A stretch of DNA of 64,000 bases from an uncultured bacterium. GTDB taxonomy: Bacteria > Planctomycetota > UBA1135 > GCA-002686595. A model generated the notes under the pieces. That model saw nothing but the letters and a program-made list of their open reading frames with translations. It was not told where the DNA came from and made no database searches. Positions 61,419 to 64,000 of the stretch are shown here, in pieces (position 1 is the stretch's first letter; each line of letters begins with the position of its first letter). Where the stretch lies: positions 1 to 64,000 of the forward strand of contig CALLKX010000039.1 in the NCBI GenBank assembly GCA_938083085.1. The letters are read 5' to 3'. The translations under genes and the position numbers were made by a program.

Positions 61419-61654
61419 TCGCCCCCGCCCGCGGCCTCGACCCCTTTCGCGATGAGCGCTTCGATCTGCTCTTCCATCTCCTCGACCCACTCCTCGCCGA
61501 AGTCGCGCTCGAGGAGGTCGCGCTCGCTGAACTCCCAGCGGCCGGAGCTGGGGTCGAAGTCGAACTGGTAATCGTGCTCGCTGCCGTCATCTTCGGTGAC
61601 GACGACCTGGACGATGTGACTTTCGGAGTCGAGCTCGGCTTCGAACGAGGCCAT
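61415..61654 (-). CDS. Small acidic protein, first gene of the nucleoside operon
   Basis: 79 residues from ATG 61654. Very acidic: MASFEAELDSESHIVQVVVT, then DFDPSSGRWEFSERDLLERD and FGEEWVEEMEEQIEALIAKG. Small beta hairpin followed by a helix is suggested. I do not recognise it. Its stop overlaps the deoB start by four bases, the same pattern as the rest of the operon, which supports it as a real gene. Possible regulator or stabiliser; no evidence which. Confidence 0.75.
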   Translation of the reverse strand: MASFEAELDSESHIVQVVVTEDDGSEHDYQFDFDPSSGRWEFSERDLLERDFGEEWVEEMEEQIEALIAKGVEAAGGGE

Positions 61655-61809
61655 GGGTGGAATGCCCCGGTGGAGAGGGACAGGGGTGGCTTGGGATGGA
61701 GGATGATGAGCAGGCGGGCAGGTCCCTGGGGACCGCTCCGCACCCGGGCGAAGAATAGGAGTCGACCGCGATCGTGCAACCGCCGAGCACGCCGAAGTCA
61801 ACTCGACGC

Positions 61810-63357
61810 TCAGCGACCGCCCTCCGATCGCTCCGGGCGGTCACTCTCCTCTGGATTCGAGACCAGCAAGGGATTGGGGCGGGGCATCCGGGCACCGACC
61901 TCGGCGCGCCAGCGCGCGAGGCGGGCGCCCATGGCGGCCGCTCGATCAGGGTCCGCCTCTGCCTGGTCTGCCACCTCGCCAGGGTCATCCACGAGGTGAT
62001 AGAGCTCCCCCTCGATGCCGTCGGGGCCGAAGCGCTCGACCCACTTCCAGGGCCCCGAGAGCAGGGCCCCGCCGGGCGCCCCCCCCTGGTTCCCCCAGTG
62101 CGGGTAGTGCCAGAAGAGATCACGACGAGGCAACGCCTCGCCGCCTCGCAAGGACGGGAGGAGGTCGAGGCCGTCCATGGTCACGCCGCTGGGCAGCGGT
62201 GCGCCCGTGGCAGCCGCGAGCGTCGGGAGGAGGTCCACGGACTGCATTGGTTGATCGTAGACCGTTCCCGGTGAGAGCTCGCCGGGCCAGCGGATGACGC
62301 ACGGCTCGCGGATCCCACCCTCGTAGAGCCAGCCCTTGCCCGCGCGCAGCGGGAGGTTGCTCGTGGGGTGCCCCTCGCTCGTGGAGAGTCCTCCGTTGTC
62401 CGAGAAGAACACCACCACGGTGTCGTCGTCGAGTTCGAGGCGGTCCAGCGCATCGAGGACTCGCCCGGCGGCCTCATCCATGGCCGCCACCATCGCGGCG
62501 TACACCGCGTGCTCTTGCACCAACCGCACCCGACGCTCCCCCTCCTTGCCCCAGCGCGCCTCAAGGCCGAGCCGCGCCTTCTTCTCCTCGTAGCGCTCCA
62601 CCAGGTCTGGCCGCCCCACCAGGGGCGTGTGCACCGAGTAGAAGCTCAGGTAGCAGAGCCACGGCTCGTCTGCGTGACTTTCGATGAAGGAGATCGCCTC
62701 GTCCGCGAGCCGCGCGGGGAGGTGGTCTCCCTCCTTCGAGGTCAGGTTGGGCATCCCGAAGGGATGGAAGTACTTGCCCGGTCCGTAGGGGCCGCCCCTC
62801 TTGTTGCCGGCGACGTTGACGTCAAAGCCCTGGGTCGTGGGATCGAAGCCCTCTCCGCCGAGGTGCCACTTGCCGGCGAAGAAGGTCGCGTAGCCCGAGC
62901 CTCGAAGGACCTCCGCGAGGGTGACCTCGGCGTGGGGCAGGTGGTCCACGTAGGACGCCGGGAGCATCGGGAGCTTCTGGAACCGGCCAGGCTTCTTCTG
63001 CTGCTCCTTCTGCCTGGTCGCTGCCTTGAGGATGCCCTCCGGCTGCGGCGCGCCGAAATAATCGGTGGTGTTCAACCGCGCGGGGTGGCGGCCCGTCATG
63101 AGGCTGGCGCGGGTCGGACTGCAGACCGGGCAGGCGGCGTACGCATGGGTGAGGCGCACGCCCTGGACCGCGAGGCGGTCGAGGGCCGGCGTGTCGTAGA
63201 AGGTGCCCGGGTTGTTGAAGCCCACGTCCATCCAGCCGAGATCGTCGGCGAGCAGGACGAGGACGTTGGGCCGGCGCACGTCTTCCTGGGGTCCAGCCGG
63301 GAACGAGGCCGCGGGCGCGGTGGCGCCGGCAAGGGTGAGGATCAGGGCCTGGAGCAT
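61810..63357 (-). CDS. Exported formylglycine-dependent sulfatase
   Basis: 515 residues. Signal peptide MLQALILTLAGATAPAASFP. Alkaline-phosphatase-fold sulfatase: VLVLLADDLGWMDVG with the metal-binding Asp pair near 37-38, Cys79 in CSPTRASLMTG which would be converted to formylglycine, FFAGKWHLGG, VVFFSDNGGLSTSEGHP with Asp/Asn metal ligands, GKGWLYEGGIREPCVIRWPG. Hydrolyses sulfate esters in the periplasm or outside; polysaccharide substrate likely but not shown. Divergent from the selenoprotein candidate. Confidence 0.94.
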   Translation of the reverse strand: MLQALILTLAGATAPAASFPAGPQEDVRRPNVLVLLADDLGWMDVGFNNPGTFYDTPALDRLAVQGVRLTHAYAACPVCSPTRASLMTGRHPARLNTTDYFGAPQPEGILKAATRQKEQQKKPGRFQKLPMLPASYVDHLPHAEVTLAEVLRGSGYATFFAGKWHLGGEGFDPTTQGFDVNVAGNKRGGPYGPGKYFHPFGMPNLTSKEGDHLPARLADEAISFIESHADEPWLCYLSFYSVHTPLVGRPDLVERYEEKKARLGLEARWGKEGERRVRLVQEHAVYAAMVAAMDEAAGRVLDALDRLELDDDTVVVFFSDNGGLSTSEGHPTSNLPLRAGKGWLYEGGIREPCVIRWPGELSPGTVYDQPMQSVDLLPTLAAATGAPLPSGVTMDGLDLLPSLRGGEALPRRDLFWHYPHWGNQGGAPGGALLSGPWKWVERFGPDGIEGELYHLVDDPGEVADQAEADPDRAAAMGARLARWRAEVGARMPRPNPLLVSNPEESDRPERSEGGR

Positions 63358-63565
63358 GGGTCTCGGAGTGCCAGGGGAGAAGCGACCCCGAGGCCGGGGA
63401 CGACCTGGGGGTGTCTTGAGTGCCCATACTGGAGCCAGGGAATCTCAGCGGCGAGAGATCAACATGAGGGCATTCCCTTAATGCACCCATGAGTCCATAG
63501 TGCATCCACCGAGCGCGGCGCAAAGGCGGCTGCGTGCTGACCCCATCTCGACCCACGAGACCACC

Positions 63566-64000
63566 ATGACCACCCTCTCCCTCCTGCCTGTTGCCCTCCC
63601 GGCGCTGGCACTCGGGGCCTCCCTGGCGCTCCCGCTCCCCGCGGCCGGCGTCGGTGATCCGCTCCCGACACCTGAACTGGAGAAGTTCAAGCAGACCGAG
63701 GCCGAGTCCTTCGAGGACCTGTTCGGCCGCGTCGTCATCATCGAGTTCTTCGAGTACTGGTGAGGCCCCTGCCGCGGGCAGGTCTCTCACCTCAACGAGC
63801 TCAAGGATGAGTTCGAGAGCGAGGGCCTGACCATCGTTGGCGTTGCCAGCGAAAGTGAGAGTCAGACCGACCCCTGGATCAAGGAACACGGCGCCAAGTA
63901 CGCCTATGCCTTCGACCACTCCAAGAAGCTCATGCGCGCCGTCGGCGCGAGCGGCTTCCCCTCGGCGGTCGTCGTCGATGCGCAGGGCAACATCGCGTAC
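63566..64000 (+). CDS. Exported thioredoxin/TlpA-like protein with in-frame TGA at the active-site Cys (selenoprotein candidate; continues past the edge)
   Basis: From ATG 63566 the frame runs to TGA at 63761-63763, and continues open to the window end (145 codons). N-terminus is a signal peptide (MTTLSLLPVALPALALGASL). Residues 51-80 read DLFGRVVIIEFFEYW, then TGA (residue 66), then GPCRGQVSHLNELKDEF: the thioredoxin motif W-C-G-P-C with the first Cys as TGA. Beyond it the fold continues: LTIVGVASESESQTDPWIKE, KYAYAFDHSKKLM and the cis-Pro loop GASGFPSAVVVDAQGN. Selenocysteine is the simplest reading. It would act as a periplasmic thiol/selenol oxidoreductase. Annotation pipelines would cut it at residue 65. 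Confidence 0.85.
63761..63815 (+). promoter_or_regulatory. Recoded TGA with candidate bacterial SECIS hairpins
   Basis: After TGA (63761-63763) a hairpin CCTGCC (63768-63773), GCG, GGCAGG (63777-63782) can extend with GAGG/TCTC (63762-63765 and 63783-63786). A second, CGAGCTCA (63796-63803) with loop AGGA and TGAGTTCG (63808-63815), has eight pairs and a G in the loop, about 40 bases after the TGA. Bacterial SECIS loops usually lie about 16-37 bases downstream, so neither spacing is ideal; the element is not settled. Confidence 0.45.

Noticed and set aside
63761..63763. TGA as a true stop making a 65-residue protein or a pseudogene
   Set aside because: The frame continues for 80 codons with conserved thioredoxin features and an intact second Cys; the TGA falls exactly on the catalytic Cys codon.

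Overview
The window is a GC-rich (roughly 70 percent), gene-dense bacterial chromosome segment with about 50 protein genes and one tRNA. I see no transposase, integrase, phage gene or CRISPR array. The gene mix (an FG-GAP/ASPIC-UnbV protein beside a TPR protein, a formylglycine-type sulfatase, many exported amidohydrolases, NupC with a deoxyribonucleoside salvage operon, a DeoC/RpiB pair) would fit a deep-branching Planctomycetota lineage. This is an inference from gene content only; a related high-GC phylum is possible.

Layout. 1-12.3 kb: start of a beta-carbonic anhydrase, tRNA-Arg(CCT), then mostly single genes: DUF2200, small membrane proteins, two lipoproteins, a VOC protein, a GAF histidine kinase, a membrane protein that looks like an M48 peptidase without its zinc motif, an SRPBCC protein, DUF429, a BNR/YCF48-like propeller, class 2 PyrD and a DUF3592 protein. 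12.3-16 kb: a minus-strand set of GT-C glycosyltransferase, Fe(II)/2-oxoglutarate dioxygenase and DUF3050. 16-21 kb: lone receiver domain, pilin-like protein, DUF1858-rhodanese fusion, ProS, and an alpha/beta hydrolase without its nucleophilic serine. 21-26.2 kb: TPR protein, CRTAC1-type protein and two unknown coupled genes. 26.3-33 kb: polyphosphate kinase, dienelactone hydrolase, and a minus-strand operon TrpD2-like - Ppx/GppA - aldo/keto reductase.

33.1-49.4 kb holds the most striking block: eleven consecutive minus-strand genes, all predicted exported members of the amidohydrolase superfamily, tightly spaced or overlapping, ending at a strong hairpin. Only four (35931-41136) keep the metal ligands I would expect; the other seven genes (eight modules, because 41142-44099 is a double-module protein) have lost the HxH motif and often other ligands. 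Several carry lysine/glutamate-rich inserts or acidic tails. It looks like a periplasmic set of four enzymes and seven degenerate partners.

49.7-61.7 kb: an unknown gene, rpiB-deoC with N-terminal extensions, a dynamin-like GTPase convergent with an ExeA-like membrane P-loop ATPase, and a compact nucleoside salvage operon (small acidic protein, deoB, deoA, nupC, purine nucleoside phosphorylase) in which every junction is a 4-base NTGA overlap. With deoC this covers uptake of a nucleoside, phosphorolysis, conversion to deoxyribose 5-phosphate and aldol cleavage.

61.8-64 kb: a sulfatase and, divergent from it, an exported thioredoxin/TlpA-like protein whose first active-site cysteine is encoded by an in-frame TGA (63761-63763), giving W-U-G-P-C with coding similarity continuing to the window edge. 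This is a strong selenoprotein candidate. The sel machinery is not in this window.
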